Below, in pieces: positions 51,535-60,163 of a stretch of 64,000 bases of DNA. The notes beneath the pieces are model-generated. The model saw nothing but the letters and a program-made list of their open reading frames with translations, ran no database searches and had not been told where the DNA came from. The position numbers were made by a program, and so were the translations under genes. Origin of the DNA: Flavobacterium caeni (GTDB lineage: Bacteria; Bacteroidota; Bacteroidia; Flavobacteriales; Flavobacteriaceae); the NCBI RefSeq assembly GCF_900101895.1, contig NZ_FMVF01000004.1, positions 248,001 to 312,000 of the forward strand, written 5' to 3'. Positions within the stretch are counted from its first letter, which is position 1, and each line of letters begins with the position of its first letter.

Positions 51535-54219
51535 TCAATAATTGACCATCAACCCGACACCAAAATCCATATCGCTATCATAATGAACCCTCGCACTGAA
51601 GTTTTTGGCTAAAATGTATCTAAGGTCAGCCATATATTCGCGGTCGGTGTTTACCATTAAGCCTGCACGAATCCTCGGCGATATAGGAATATCTTCACGC
51701 ATCAGCTGAAAGCGCACATTTCCGTCATGATAAACCTCGCCTTGTAGCGTGACGAGCATTGGTAACGTATAAGCAGCTCCGACGCTCACTTGTGCCCGCT
51801 TGTCTTTGGTATTGACTTGCCCAAAAAGATTTTTTTCGGATTCGCCGTGTTCCATGTCACGATAACGGAAATCAAAACCGATGAAAGGCATGAACCATTG
51901 CATTCGCCCAATGTAACGCCCTATATGCGTCTCCGATTCATAGCCGTGCATATCGTTATATCCCAAGCGCCATTCCGATGTAATGTTCCAACGTGTATTC
52001 GCTAACATCGCCATCCCGTCGTTCCCGTTCGTGGCAAAATCATTTTCAGCCATAAGGTGGAACTCGCGATCATCCGAATTTAAGCCGCGTCGAGCGACTT
52101 TTGCATCGGGAATTTCAGGATTGACCGGCGAATCCTCATAGCTGAACACCCGTCCCATACCACTCATCATGTGATAAAGAATGTGGCAATGGAAAAACCA
52201 GTCGCCTCCGGGTTCGGTCGCAGCAAATTCTATCGTATCGCGTTCCATAGGCATTATGTCGATGATGTTTTTCATCGGCGAATAATCGCCCTGCGAGTTG
52301 ACTACGCGGAAGTCATGGCCGTGCAAGTGCATCGGGTGTCGCATCATGCTGTTGTTGAACATGATAATACGAAGGTTTTCGCCTTTTTTGATCAGTATGT
52401 TGTCGGTTTCAGAAACAACCTTGTTGTCAAGGCTCCAAACATAACGATTCATATTGCCTGTAAGCTCAAAACGCAGTTCGCGCCAAGATCCTTCGGGAAG
52501 GTTTGTTTTTTGGGGTGCGCGTAGCATTTCGTAATTAAGGGTTACAATCTCTTTGCTCGCATTGTCCATTTTTGACATGTCGTGACCGGCATGGTCATTT
52601 TGTTTTTTTGGTGTTTTCTCTTTCGACTCCTCTTCACCAGTTATCTCCGGGTACATGACGGTGTTCATGTCCATGATTTGGTTTTGCATTTTCATGCCGT
52701 CCATTTCGATCATGTTGCCTTTCATGTCCATCATGTCGTTCATCATCTTCATGCCTTCGAAATATTTCAATCGCGGTAATTTTGTAGCCGAAACTTTTTC
52801 TCCGCTACCGAGCCATAAAGAGGCCGATTTTGTTCTGTCTTCAGGCGTGACTAAAAACTCGTAGCTTTTATTTTCGGGGATGGTCACTACCACATCGTAG
52901 GTTTCGGAAACCGCAATCAGCAAGCGGTCGACTTCGACCGGCTCGACATCGTTTCCATCGCTGGCGACGACTGTGATTTTTCCACCGGCATAATTCAGCC
53001 AAAAATTCGTTGAAGCACCACCGTTAGCTATTCTCAGCCTAATTTTGTCGCCGGCTTTAAATTGTGGGTGTTCATCTTGGTTTTTGCCGTTAATCAAAAA
53101 TGTATCATAGTAAACGTCGCTCACATCCATTGCGGTCATGCGCTTCCACTCATTGGTGACTTTCGTGCCGAAATGCCCAGATGCGATTGCCTCAGTATAA
53201 CTTTGAGTCGTTCCCTTCTTAATGGCAAACCAATCGCTTGCATTTTTTAGCCTGCGATGGACTTCTTCGGGTTTCATATCTGTCCATTCGGCAAGCAGAA
53301 CCGGAACTGTTGGAATATCCCATTCCTCGCGTTTGTTCATGATAAACATTCCGTACATACCGATCTGTTCTTGTAGTCCGCTATGGCTGTGATACCAGTG
53401 TGTGCCGTGTTGTACGATTGGAAATTTGTAAAGGTATTCCGCGCCCGGCTCGATTGGCATTTGCGTCAGGAATGGAACACCATCCTCACTGTTTGGAAGA
53501 AAAAGCCCGTGCCAGTGCAGCGACGTTTCTTCTTTTAAATGGTTATATACGTGGATTTCAGCAGTGTCGCCTTCGGTGAAAGTCAGGGTAGGCATCGGAA
53601 TCTGACCATTGACGGCTATCGCCCTTTTTTTCTTTTTGCCAAGCATTACGATTGTATCGCGGACGTGCAGGTCATAACGAACCGTACGCGGTGGTTGCGA
53701 CGCTTTGACAGTTTTGACGATACCCAAGTTCTTTTTTGCAGTGCTAATATTGCTGCTGAGGTCGTCCGTCGGCGTATTCATGCTTTCCATGTCATGATGG
53801 TCATGACCTTCGGCCTTAGTTGTTTTCGTATTTTCAACAGGCTCCGTCTTATCGCTCGCTTTTTCTAATTTCATACCACATTTTGGGCAATTTCCGGGCT
53901 TGTTTGAAACCACTTCGGGATGCATCGGGCAAGTGTAGGCCGTCTCAGCGTCTTTTTCAGTTTTGGTTGTGGGTTGACTTTTTGCTTTGTCAGCTTTAGG
54001 TTTAGCATTGGCTGGCTTGGCTTTGATTTTCTCCTTGACCAAATTCATTCCGCATTTGGGACATTTGCCGGGCTTGGAAGAATGGATTTCAGGGTGCATC
54101 GGACAAGTATAACTCACCGACTGCGTTTCCGCCTTTGTTGTTGGTGTTGTATGCCCTTCATGCTGTGCATTTGTAGTTATGCTGAACAATATCAGTATAA
54201 GGATCAGAATGTTTTTCAT
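51535..54219 (-). CDS. Multicopper oxidase with two metal-binding heads and a C-terminal barrel-like domain
   Basis: 894 residues, longer than usual CopA/PcoA oxidases (about 600). Signal peptide (ILILILILFSITTNA), then two heavy-metal-binding domains with YTCPMHPE...CPKCGM (about 37-62 and 94-118). The oxidase copper sites follow: SLHWHG (about 235), THWYHSHSG (about 275), HPMHLHGHDF (about 631) and FHCHILYHMMSGMG (about 680). Residues about 715-894 are beta-strand rich with aromatic girdles (WRLGYNDMHGYESETHIGRY) and end in VGLMVNY, like a CopB/PcoB-type outer-membrane barrel. Oxidises Cu(I) in the periplasm. Last gene of the copper operon. Confidence 0.9.
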   Translation of the reverse strand: MKNILILILILFSITTNAQHEGHTTPTTKAETQSVSYTCPMHPEIHSSKPGKCPKCGMNLVKEKIKAKPANAKPKADKAKSQPTTKTEKDAETAYTCPMHPEVVSNKPGNCPKCGMKLEKASDKTEPVENTKTTKAEGHDHHDMESMNTPTDDLSSNISTAKKNLGIVKTVKASQPPRTVRYDLHVRDTIVMLGKKKKRAIAVNGQIPMPTLTFTEGDTAEIHVYNHLKEETSLHWHGLFLPNSEDGVPFLTQMPIEPGAEYLYKFPIVQHGTHWYHSHSGLQEQIGMYGMFIMNKREEWDIPTVPVLLAEWTDMKPEEVHRRLKNASDWFAIKKGTTQSYTEAIASGHFGTKVTNEWKRMTAMDVSDVYYDTFLINGKNQDEHPQFKAGDKIRLRIANGGASTNFWLNYAGGKITVVASDGNDVEPVEVDRLLIAVSETYDVVVTIPENKSYEFLVTPEDRTKSASLWLGSGEKVSATKLPRLKYFEGMKMMNDMMDMKGNMIEMDGMKMQNQIMDMNTVMYPEITGEEESKEKTPKKQNDHAGHDMSKMDNASKEIVTLNYEMLRAPQKTNLPEGSWRELRFELTGNMNRYVWSLDNKVVSETDNILIKKGENLRIIMFNNSMMRHPMHLHGHDFRVVNSQGDYSPMKNIIDIMPMERDTIEFAATEPGGDWFFHCHILYHMMSGMGRVFSYEDSPVNPEIPDAKVARRGLNSDDREFHLMAENDFATNGNDGMAMLANTRWNITSEWRLGYNDMHGYESETHIGRYIGRMQWFMPFIGFDFRYRDMEHGESEKNLFGQVNTKDKRAQVSVGAAYTLPMLVTLQGEVYHDGNVRFQLMREDIPISPRIRAGLMVNTDREYMADLRYILAKNFSARVHYDSDMDFGVGLMVNY

Positions 54220-54263
54220 GTTTCAATTGTTATGGCCAATGGCCGTTTTGAATGACTAAAGAT

Positions 54264-56759
54264 TTATAATTTTAACGTCCTTAACCGCAATGAGTTTACA
54301 ATAACGGATACGGAGCTGAAAGACATCGCCAATGCGGCAATCATAGGAGACAACAGTATTCCGAAAAACGGATATAGTACACCTGCCGCGACGGGTACGC
54401 CCAATACATTGTAAAAAAAGGCGAAGAAAAGATTCTGCTTAATATTTTTCATGGTACCGTGGCTGAGTTCCTTGGCTTTTGCAATGCCTTTCAGGTCGCC
54501 TTTGACTAAAGTGATCTTGGCACTTTCTATGGCAACATCAGTTCCGGTTCCCATCGCTATGCCTACATCGGCTTGGGCTAATGCGGGAGCATCATTGATG
54601 CCATCGCCTGCCATCGCAACCATTTTACCCTGAGATTGCAGGTTCTTTATTTCGAGCATTTTATCTTCGGGCAAACAATTTGCCTTGTAGGATGAAAGAT
54701 TGAGTTTTTGTGCGACCGCGCGGGCTGTATTGTCATTATCGCCGGTAAGCATAATCACTTCGACTTTCAATTGCTGTAACTCCCTAATGGCATCGGCACT
54801 GGTTTGCTTTATGGCGTCAGTGATTGACACGAAACCTACGGCAACTGTATCAACCGCTATGTAGGAAACAGTTTTTCCTAACTTTTGCTCGGCAATGATT
54901 TTGCTTTCCAATTCATCTTCTATTCTCACGTCCAACTGTCGCATCAGTTTAATGTTGCCCAATGCAACTTTTTTACCGTCGAGGGTACCTGTCACGCCCA
55001 TTCCGGTAACGGATTCAAAGTCCGTGGCTTCCAAAAGTGAGACATTTTTCGACTTGGCATAGTTTACCACTGCCGATGCCAATGGATGGGTGCTGTACCT
55101 ATTCAACGACGCTATGGCCTGTAAAAGACCATTCTCGTTATTGTGCGATGAATAAACCTGTTCCACCGATGGTTTGCCTTCTGTTAGTGTTCCTGTCTTA
55201 TCGACAATCAAAACGTCCACCTTATCCATTTTCTCCAACGCTTCGGCATTCTTTATCAAAATTCCTTCTTGTGCCCCTTTACCGACGCCAACCATGACAG
55301 ACATAGGTGTGGCCAATCCGAGCGCACACGGACACGCAATAATCAGGACTGCTATGGCATTGATGAACCCATAGACCAAAGCGGGTTGTGGGCCGAATTT
55401 AGCCCAAATAATAAACGTTATCACCGAAATGGCAATCACGGTCGGTACAAAATATTTTGCAATGCCGTCGGCTAATTTTTGAATGGGCGCTTTGGAGCGT
55501 GAAGCATTATTTACCATTTGAACGATTTGCGACAACAAAGTGTCTGCACCCACTTTTTCAGCTACCATGACAAACGTTTTGTTCCCGTTTATGGTTCCGG
55601 CTATGACAGCATCACCCGCCTTTTTGTCAATTGGGATCGGTTCGCCGGTAATCATGGCTTCATCGATGTGGGTTTCTCCTTCAGTGATTTTCCCGTCAAC
55701 CGGAATTTTTTCGCCGGGTTTAACACGCAACATATTTCCCGTTTGGATGTCGTGGATAGATATTACTTTCTCTTCTCCATCTTCAATTATAGTGGCCTGT
55801 GTTGGTGCCAGTTTGAGCAGTTCCTTGATTGCTCCACTGGTTTGCGTGTGTGCCCTGGCTTCGAGTAATTGTCCAAGCAACACCAACGTAAGAATGACCG
55901 TTGTTGCTTCAAAGTACAGCATTACCGTTCCGTGCTCAGTTTTAAACTCGCTTGGAAACAGTGAGGGCAAGAATAAGCCGACCAAGCTGAATAAAAAAGC
56001 GACACCTGTACCGATACCGATAAGCGTAAACATGTTCAAGTTCATGGTAACGATCGACTTCCACGCGCGGACAAAAAATGTCCAGCAAGCATAAAAAACG
56101 ACCGGGAGCGAAAGAAGCAATTGTACCCAATTCCATTTTGAAGCATCCATGATGGCCAGTAGCGGATTATTATGCATCATTTCGATCATCGCAATCGCAA
56201 AGATCGGCGCAGTGAACAACACCGCAACCTTCATCTTACTGAGCAAATCGTTGTAAGTTTTTTGTTCTTCGTCGCCGGGCTGCGTCGGAACCAAGTCCAT
56301 GCCACAAATAGGACACGAACCGGGAGCGTCTTGAACAATTTCTGGATGCATCGGACAGGTAAAAGATTGTGAACTTGCTTGAATCGTTGCCTCTTTCACC
56401 AAATCCATTCCGCACACCGGACACTGCCCCGGCTTGTCATAGTGTTTATCTCCTTCGCAATGCATCGGGCAATAGTATTTCCCTTCAGAACTGTTTCGGT
56501 GTATATTAGGCGTATGTGGCGTGGCGTGTGAGTGATGCTCGTTGCCGCCCGCATTCGCCATTGTGATTGTGTATTTCCCTGCTCCGTCCAACGCTTTTTG
56601 AAGTTTTTCCGTTGCGACATGGTCTTTCATGGTAATCGTTGCGACTGGTGGTTGTAACGTAACCTCTGCTTTAACGCCTTCGATGCTGTTTAACGTGTTC
56701 TCCACTTTTGTACGGCACCCGTCACAATGCATTCCGGCAATGTCATATTTATGCGTCAT
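54264..56759 (-). CDS. copA: Copper-exporting P1B-type ATPase
   Basis: 831 residues. N-terminal HMA domain (GMHCDGC, C12 and C15), two heavy-metal-binding domains (YYCPMHCEG.. about 92-118; FTCPMHPEI.. about 130-153), then the P-type core: ion-binding IACPCALGLATP (about 476), phosphorylated Asp in DKTGTLTEGK (about 521), and GDGINDAPALAQADVGIAMG. CPC specifies Cu(I) or Ag(I). It pumps copper from the cytoplasm. Confidence 0.95.
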   Translation of the reverse strand: MTHKYDIAGMHCDGCRTKVENTLNSIEGVKAEVTLQPPVATITMKDHVATEKLQKALDGAGKYTITMANAGGNEHHSHATPHTPNIHRNSSEGKYYCPMHCEGDKHYDKPGQCPVCGMDLVKEATIQASSQSFTCPMHPEIVQDAPGSCPICGMDLVPTQPGDEEQKTYNDLLSKMKVAVLFTAPIFAIAMIEMMHNNPLLAIMDASKWNWVQLLLSLPVVFYACWTFFVRAWKSIVTMNLNMFTLIGIGTGVAFLFSLVGLFLPSLFPSEFKTEHGTVMLYFEATTVILTLVLLGQLLEARAHTQTSGAIKELLKLAPTQATIIEDGEEKVISIHDIQTGNMLRVKPGEKIPVDGKITEGETHIDEAMITGEPIPIDKKAGDAVIAGTINGNKTFVMVAEKVGADTLLSQIVQMVNNASRSKAPIQKLADGIAKYFVPTVIAISVITFIIWAKFGPQPALVYGFINAIAVLIIACPCALGLATPMSVMVGVGKGAQEGILIKNAEALEKMDKVDVLIVDKTGTLTEGKPSVEQVYSSHNNENGLLQAIASLNRYSTHPLASAVVNYAKSKNVSLLEATDFESVTGMGVTGTLDGKKVALGNIKLMRQLDVRIEDELESKIIAEQKLGKTVSYIAVDTVAVGFVSITDAIKQTSADAIRELQQLKVEVIMLTGDNDNTARAVAQKLNLSSYKANCLPEDKMLEIKNLQSQGKMVAMAGDGINDAPALAQADVGIAMGTGTDVAIESAKITLVKGDLKGIAKAKELSHGTMKNIKQNLFFAFFYNVLGVPVAAGVLYPFFGILLSPMIAALAMSFSSVSVIVNSLRLRTLKL

Positions 56760-56769
56760 GGATAAAAAT

Positions 56770-57258
56770 TTAAGGTTTGCTGTTTTCCAGTTCTTGAATC
56801 TTCGCTTTCATCTGTTCTATTTCGGCTTGTTGGCTTGAAATAATATTTTTAGCCAGTTCTTGGATTTCGGGATCAGAGAGTTCGGCTTCTTTGACCATCA
56901 GAATGGCGGCCGCATGGTGTGGAATCATCGACTTCAGAAATTCCTTATCGCCAACCAAAGCTTGCGTCCTTATGGCAAAAAAGAAAGCAACCAACGCAAT
57001 CGCGCTGGCTGCTATTATGGTAACATTGGCTTTCCTGTTTTTATACATTGCGCCCATCACCAAGAGTTCGATTATCACCATAGGCATCGTCATTAAACCT
57101 GCCATGTAAAATTGATTGACGTTTGGGATTACGTTATCCAGTCGGTCAACCATCGCATACATCAGAATGTACATGGCAATGAAAGAAAGGATGGTCATTA
57201 TCAGTAATTTTCTGTAATGGTGCATTCCCTCCTGTCCGTGCTTGCTATGATTTTCCAT
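56770..57258 (-). CDS. DUF305-domain membrane protein
   Basis: 162 residues. Three N-terminal hydrophobic helices (LIMTILSFIAMYILMYAMV, MAGLMTMPMVIIELLVMGAM and VTIIAASAIALVAFFFA), then the DUF305/ferritin-like helices with the hallmark MIPHHAAAILMVKEAELSD (paired His) and ISSQQAEIEQMKAKI. Its Met- and His-rich head (MENHSKHGQEGMHHY) may bind Cu(I). DUF305 proteins are often found with copper resistance genes; biochemical role not settled. Confidence 0.85.
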   Translation of the reverse strand: MENHSKHGQEGMHHYRKLLIMTILSFIAMYILMYAMVDRLDNVIPNVNQFYMAGLMTMPMVIIELLVMGAMYKNRKANVTIIAASAIALVAFFFAIRTQALVGDKEFLKSMIPHHAAAILMVKEAELSDPEIQELAKNIISSQQAEIEQMKAKIQELENSKP

Positions 57259-57262
57259 AATC

Positions 57263-57517
57263 TTATTTTTTAACGGGTTCGGTTAACGCCATTCCACATT
57301 TGGAACATTCCTCGCCTTTTTTTCCTTGAACTTCGGGATGCATCGGACAAGCATAAAGTTCGGCTACCGGTGCTTCTGATTTAGTAGTATCGATTGTAAC
57401 AGGCGCAGCGCTTTCGGTTGTCGTAGAATCAATTTGGTTGTTGTTTCCTGTAGTGCTTTTTGAATTGCAAGCAACCACTGAAGAAATTGCGATTGATAAA
57501 AAGATGATTGTTTTCAT
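57263..57517 (-). CDS. Small lipoprotein with heavy-metal-binding domain
   Basis: 84 residues. Lipobox IAISSVVACNSKS (Cys 17), a Thr/Ser-rich spacer, then one heavy-metal-binding domain YACPMHPEVQGKKGEECSKC followed by GMALTEP. It lies 4 bases upstream of the DUF305 gene. Probably a periplasmic copper-binding protein on the outer or inner membrane. Confidence 0.85.
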   Translation of the reverse strand: MKTIIFLSIAISSVVACNSKSTTGNNNQIDSTTTESAAPVTIDTTKSEAPVAELYACPMHPEVQGKKGEECSKCGMALTEPVKK

Positions 57518-57600
57518 AATAAGTCGTTTTAATGTGAAGCCCGATCATTGGGCAATATTTTTTTGTTTTCGTTAAAAATGTTCGACTGCGTGTCGTTGTA

Positions 57601-58323
57601 TTAGAACATTTGGATTAGCATCACGCCGCTCATGGCTATCATCAGCGCGTCCTCGATTATTGTCACGGTACTCATCGGAAGGTTAAACACGGCACCGAGG
57701 CAGGCACATTGTATTTTCTTTTTGTTCATGACCGATTGCAATACGCCGACGATGCTCACCGACATTACGACAAATGTCACGGCGTTGGTTACAAGCGGAT
57801 TAAAATTGATGAGGTTGGCAACTCCCAATCCAAGTTCAACAAAAGCATACAGATAAGCCCAAGCCGGAACTTTGCGGGCGAGAACATCATACATTACATA
57901 GCTTTCCGCGAAACCTTTTAGATTTAAGAGCTTAAAGAATGAGAAAACAAGAAAGAACCCGGCCATAAAATGCCTCATGGCTTCCATGTAATTGAAACTC
58001 TCATTCATTGACTGTATCAACAACGTTATCGCGCCAATGTATCCGAATATTAAAAGAATTGGTCGGTATGTTGCCGTCCAACCTTTTGCCTCTGTTGCCG
58101 GTTCGTGATACTCAACTGTTGAAATCTGATACTTACTTTCTTTCCCACCAATGGCCTCTTGAAACTCTGCAAGGCCAATGTGTTTGTCCATCGTAATTTT
58201 ACCGCTATTTGTTTCTCTCGAAACTTCTACCTCGGTTACACCGGGCACTGCGGCTAATTTCCTTCTTACGTTTTTCTCGCAACCCGAGCAGGTCATTCCC
58301 GTGATTTGATAAGTGTGTGTCAT
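57601..58323 (-). CDS. HMA domain fused to a MauE/DoxX-like membrane domain
   Basis: 240 residues. N-terminal HMA domain (TGMTCSGCEKNVRRKLAAVP, C12 and C15) of about 70 residues, followed by a four-helix membrane domain starting near residue 88 (PILLIFGYIGAITLLIQSMN) with AWAYLYAFVELGLGVANLIN and a Cys pair in KIQCACLGAVFNLP. The second part resembles the MauE/DoxX superfamily, where such Cys handle thiol or electron transfer. Delivery of copper or redox handling at the inner membrane is inferred. Confidence 0.8.
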   Translation of the reverse strand: MTHTYQITGMTCSGCEKNVRRKLAAVPGVTEVEVSRETNSGKITMDKHIGLAEFQEAIGGKESKYQISTVEYHEPATEAKGWTATYRPILLIFGYIGAITLLIQSMNESFNYMEAMRHFMAGFFLVFSFFKLLNLKGFAESYVMYDVLARKVPAWAYLYAFVELGLGVANLINFNPLVTNAVTFVVMSVSIVGVLQSVMNKKKIQCACLGAVFNLPMSTVTIIEDALMIAMSGVMLIQMF

Positions 58324-58410
58324 AAATTTTGCATAATTGAATTTGTATATGCAAAGTTCAGGGCTTCATTTCGGAAGCGCTTGTACAATTTTCAAACTTA
58401 TCTGCAATTT

Positions 58411-58971
58411 TTACAGATTTTCGAGCGGTTGCCGCTTGTTGTGCTTTAGAGATTTAAAGTGAGAAGGTGTCAGTCCGGTAACTTTCTTGAATTGTTTGGT
58501 CAGATGCGAAGCGCTGCTGTAATTCAATCGGTCGGCTATTTCGTTTAGGTTTAGTTCATCGTAGACAATTAGTTCCTTGACGCGTTCGATGCGTTGCAAA
58601 GTGTAATACTGTTCTATCGTTGTGCTTTCATGCTGAGAAAAGACATTGCTGATGTAGTTGTAATCTTGCCCTATATTACTGGCGATATAGCCCGAAAGGT
58701 TCGTCTTCAACTGATTGTCATTGTTATGCACCATCTCTATGATAAGGTTTTTTACCTTTTCTATAAGGCGGCTCTTTTTGTCATCCAACAATTCAAACCC
58801 GAACACCGACAACCGGTCATTGAGTTGTTCTTGTTGTCCTTTGTCAAGCGCTTCAGATACGTCTACTTCGCCCAAGTCTACCAAAACGGGGTGAAGCCCG
58901 AATTTTTCCAGTTCGGACTTCACGACCATTTTACAACGGTTGCAGACCATATTTTTGATGTACAGCCTCAC
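58411..58971 (-). CDS. AraC-family regulator with N-terminal CxxC domain
   Basis: 186 residues. The C-terminal about 95 residues are the double HTH of AraC proteins (FSQHESTTIEQYYTLQRIER, ELNLNEIADRLNYSSASHLT, KQFKKVTGLTPSHFKSLKH). The N-terminal about 80 residues begin MRLYIKNMVCNRCKMVV (C10, C13) and have the length and beta-alpha-beta pattern of an HMA domain. I infer direct metal sensing by that head. It sits within the copper operon it may control. Confidence 0.82.
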   Translation of the reverse strand: MRLYIKNMVCNRCKMVVKSELEKFGLHPVLVDLGEVDVSEALDKGQQEQLNDRLSVFGFELLDDKKSRLIEKVKNLIIEMVHNNDNQLKTNLSGYIASNIGQDYNYISNVFSQHESTTIEQYYTLQRIERVKELIVYDELNLNEIADRLNYSSASHLTKQFKKVTGLTPSHFKSLKHNKRQPLENL

Positions 58972-58975
58972 AATC

Positions 58976-59527
58976 TTACTTTAAAGTTTCGACTGTGCTT
59001 CCACAGGTGAGCATTGCATTCCCGTAGTACGGGTTTTTGATCGCCTTTTCTTTGCTGAGCCAGTTTGCGCCCTTTCCACCATTTGCCATCGGGCATTTTT
59101 GGTAGTAGACCGCATCGGTGGTACCGAAGGTTTTCATGACCTCGTGCATATTTTTGGATAATGTCACGAAATGATCGCGTTGGTGCTTTGCATCTTGCGT
59201 GTCGGAAATATGCGCCGCGTCCTCTTTCAGTTCGGGCAGAACTTTCATCCATACCGAATGTTGTTCGGATTTCATTTTGTCCATCGGAACGGCGCTAATA
59301 GATCTCAAAAGCTCAGAAGCTTTGGCCGCAGCGGTTTTTCCATCAGATTTGACGAGTGCATCTTTAATGCTAAAATAGGCGTTATAGATTTCTTTCATTG
59401 TATTCTCCTGTACCGGCTGGGCTATCAGTAAATCGGAATTGAAAGGATTTTTAGAATTTACCGCGTAGGTAGTCACAAACGCAATTGACAGAAACGCTGT
59501 CAGTATTATTTTTTTTAGATTTTTCAT
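58976..59527 (-). CDS. DUF3347-domain secreted protein
   Basis: 183 residues. Signal peptide (IILTAFLSIAFVTTYA), then a helical domain of the DUF3347 type (EIYNAYFSIKDALVKSDGKT, FVTLSKNMHEVMKTFG) with YYQKCPMANGGKGANWLSKE, a Cys/Met motif suited to Cu binding, and a final CGSTVETLK. It is common in Bacteroidota copper loci and near CusB-like adaptors. Starts the operon section in front of the AraC gene (4-base gap). Confidence 0.82.
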   Translation of the reverse strand: MKNLKKIILTAFLSIAFVTTYAVNSKNPFNSDLLIAQPVQENTMKEIYNAYFSIKDALVKSDGKTAAAKASELLRSISAVPMDKMKSEQHSVWMKVLPELKEDAAHISDTQDAKHQRDHFVTLSKNMHEVMKTFGTTDAVYYQKCPMANGGKGANWLSKEKAIKNPYYGNAMLTCGSTVETLK

Positions 59528-59603
59528 TTTTTACTTTTTTTAGAATAAACAATAAGATATCGCCCGGTTACGGCTAAGCGCCCGAGGAAATGTTTAGTCT
59601 AAA

Positions 59604-59981
59604 TCAAATACGAAAAACCTGATTCATAAGGTATATGGGCGCTTTATGGATATTTGGCGGGCGCGGGAGATTGCTTGCAGTAAAAGTTACCTCAGAAAAA
59701 ACATATCGGGGAGAGTGCTCAAATATTGAAACAGGCAGTACACTAAAATCATGAGCCAATTTTGACGTAGCGATTTCGGCTTTTTGCTGACTGTCCTTGA
59801 ATTTGAACGTATATTTTTTATTGTCGCAGCATTTTTTATTGGGATTCCCGGGCTTACAAACACATTTTACTATGTTGTTGGCCTTCATGTTGCGCTCATT
59901 GCATTTGCTCCATGATACCGTAATGCCCAACGTGGGCATCAAGTAAAGGAACAGGAGCAATATGGAAGCATGTTTCTTCAA
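59604..59981 (-). CDS. Small Cys-rich secreted protein (HYC_CC_PP-like)
   Basis: 125 residues. Hydrophobic leader (ASILLLFLYLMPTLGITVSW) then cysteine-rich segment (KCNERNMKANNIVKCVC, NKKCCDNKK), a Lys-rich middle, and RPPNIHKAPIYLMNQVFRI at the end. This layout fits the small HYC_CC_PP family often found at metal loci, although the first His of that name is not seen. It is the first gene of the copper operon, just behind a good promoter. Role unknown. Confidence 0.6.
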   Translation of the reverse strand: MKKHASILLLFLYLMPTLGITVSWSKCNERNMKANNIVKCVCKPGNPNKKCCDNKKYTFKFKDSQQKAEIATSKLAHDFSVLPVSIFEHSPRYVFSEVTFTASNLPRPPNIHKAPIYLMNQVFRI

Positions 59982-59997
59982 AGAGATTTCTTTACTT

Positions 59998-60031
59998 CAA
60001 AAGTAGTTAAAAAAAGAAAGTTTAAAATCAA
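59998..60031 (-). promoter_or_regulatory. Probable promoter of the copper operon
   Basis: On the minus strand TTG (complement of 60029-60031), 23 bases and TACTTTTG (complement of 59998-60005) match the consensus. The distance to the ATG (59981) implies a leader of only about 10 bases. Confidence 0.6.
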
Positions 60032-60075
60032 TGAGATGTTAAAAGTGTTTTCCCGCTTCTTAAACCTTTATCGTT

Positions 60076-60103
60076 TTGCGACCTAATTTGGTTCATAACT
60101 TTG
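60076..60103 (+). promoter_or_regulatory. Promoter of the PIN-like gene
   Basis: TTG (60076-60078), 17 bases and TAACTTTG (60096-60103) match the flavobacterial consensus, about 60 bases before the ATG. Confidence 0.65.
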
Positions 60104-60163
60104 ACCAGAATATCAGCGCCTTAGACGAATTAAAATTAAATTGCGGATAAAATTTGGTGCGCC

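Noticed and set aside
57539..57553. Hairpin GCCC..GGGC with T-run as terminator
   Set aside because: The T-run is on the plus strand while both flanking genes are on the minus strand, so it would not end their transcript.
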